From positions 92,501 to 156,500 of the forward strand of contig CAUYUJ010018618.1 in NCBI GenBank assembly GCA_963575745.1: DNA of 64,000 nucleotides. Direction: 5' to 3'. Position 1 is the first letter of the stretch; each line of letters begins with the position of its first letter. Positions 63,101-64,000 of the stretch are shown piece after piece. The notes under the pieces are model-generated. The model made no database searches. It had not been told where the DNA came from and saw nothing but the letters and a program-made list of their open reading frames with translations. The DNA comes from Prorocentrum cordatum. Lineage: Eukaryota; Sar; Dinophyceae; Prorocentrales; Prorocentraceae. The position numbers and the translations under genes are program-made.

Positions 63101-64000
63101 CACCGTGGGGGAGGGGGGGGAGGGGGTGCTGGGGTGGGGGCCTGATTGACTAACCAACTGTCTTCTCCGTCATGCTCCTCCTTGCCTTCCCATGCTCCAT
63201 TCCACTTCCTCCACTCATGCTCCATCTCAACTGTAAGTGATGAAGAAAAACCCTGATCCACGGGTAGACGCTGGCTTCTCCTTTCTTGCCTCCTTTGAGA
63301 TAAGCAAAAACTTGACTTCCGGATCCTTCCAGAGCCTCGGAACACCAAGCCTGCCAGGATTCATATCTGAAAGTATATTCCTTGGGAAGACCACCGTCGT
63401 GGATAAGGGTGCAAATGGCCTCGAGCTTTCCAAGGATGTCGAGGGGGGCCTCTCTGGGCGACGTCTTGAGGAAAGATCCTATCTCCCCTAAGGTCGCATG
63501 CCAAAAGTCCTGCACCTCTTTCCAAAACTGGCGAAACGCCCCCCCCCCGACGGGGGGTAGCATCGACAGGTGGTAGGCTCAATTGAAACCCTCTGCGGAA
63601 AGCCGACCGTCGCTCTTTGCGATGTGGCCGCGCAGCTCCCCACGCCGATTGATAACCCAGATCATAGCTCTATGGGGGGCCGCCTTGCTGTAGTGCTTGG
63701 TGGTCAATAGCATCGACAGAGGCTTGGACTGAAATTCCATCGGGGTCCCTGGTTGACGACCTTTGGGGGTAGTCTGAGTGGCCTCCAAGGTTTCCCCCCA
63801 TGCTCTGGTAGCCCAGACCCCATAAGATTCTGCCAGAAGGCGCGAGCCCTGGAGCCTGCGCTCCCCATCTGCTGTCCAGGTGACCCCCAAATCGTCTATG
63901 CAAGTTGCCAGAAAGGCCTTGGTTGGCCCGGCAATATCTTGGTAGTCTGGAGGCTGACGTTGAGGTCCAACTGCCACGTCACAAGGGGCAACCTGGTACA
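60110..64000 (-). pseudogene. LINE-A: reverse transcriptase, RNase H and zinc region, 5' end outside window
   Basis: Read from 64000 downwards: upstream linker frames 63977-63579 and 63563-63150 (FWKEVQDFWHATLGEIGSFL, DILGKLEAICTLIHDGG). Then a 707-residue frame (63157-61034) with RT: QFYENLDHDFLNRASQAL, YAIRLALHMYSIPRRIFLDG, GIVAGSKTAATEAKMYVMPM and SIHIDDIISSSW, where IDD is the catalytic box. A thumb/connection region follows, then RNase H EIFTDGSCFDPE. After TGA (61034) and TAA, in the same frame, come GLPSFGEQTAVDGEHGGLLM, VVDCAALIRKS and WLHLVKTKGHRKE, ending in a Cys-rich tail (CLSCLRIV, CNSCGG) at 60110. The order RT then RNase H and no LTR fit a non-LTR element. Confidence 0.75.

Overview
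This window looks like nuclear DNA of a dinoflagellate (Symbiodinium- or Polarella-like). The reasons are: Ty1/copia-type polyproteins of the divergent kind I associate with dinoflagellates, a LINE with an HIDDI reverse-transcriptase motif, and a cytochrome-b5-reductase-like gene whose introns read GC...AG, one of them bounded by 15-bp direct repeats. Nearly everything is repetitive. The only credible host-gene sequence is the 3' part of that reductase gene at about 29.0-30.4 kb, lying between two very large LTR retrotransposons.

Layout. 1-1000: diverged 353-bp tandem repeat. 1259-2206 (+): broken Helitron-like N-terminal region with zinc fingers. 3.6-4.4 kb: microsatellites and a 77-bp minisatellite. 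4575-28032 (-): element E1, 23.5 kb, with two ~310-bp LTRs about 97% identical by hand alignment. 28.04-31.89 kb: simple repeats, the reductase exons and a ~780-bp (CCT)n tract. 31887-57324 (-): element E2, 25.4 kb, with two ~265-bp LTRs about 92% identical. 57.3-58.6 kb: GC-rich tandem repeats ending at a 100-base N gap (58611-58710). 59.0-64.0 kb (-): 5' fragment of one LINE lying directly downstream of the RT-RNase H part of another that runs off the window.

Both LTR elements read right to left with the same order: LTR, primer-binding site, coiled-coil/zinc Gag region, capsid-like region with CCCH finger, aspartic protease, HHCC finger plus integrase, reverse transcriptase, RNase H. Both then carry an extra coding extension of about 11-12 kb before the 3' LTR, several times longer than pol. 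In both elements this extension begins with a methyltransferase-like module (E-x-CCGP-x-SR, LP[CY]TGGSPWQ, [IL]EWPT) and later contains an SGNH-hydrolase-like module (SDS...ND or GNE...DxxH). E1 also has a candidate HGT-type ADP-ribosyltransferase-like module; E2 has a domain with an RH...GWVDVDAL segment. Because the gene order is shared while the sequences are strongly diverged, the extension looks ancestral rather than the result of two independent insertions.

Each element is also peppered with its own family of short palindromes with a 3-nt loop: CGGC-TNN-GCCG in E1 (27 located) and NCC-AT(G/A/C)-GGN in E2 (about 20). In E1 they fall in two reading frames, so they appear to spread as nucleic acid and not as protein motifs. 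Both copies are dead: in-frame stops, frameshifts, and lost catalytic residues (RT YVDD to CVGD and integrase Glu to Arg in E1; integrase second Asp absent in E2).
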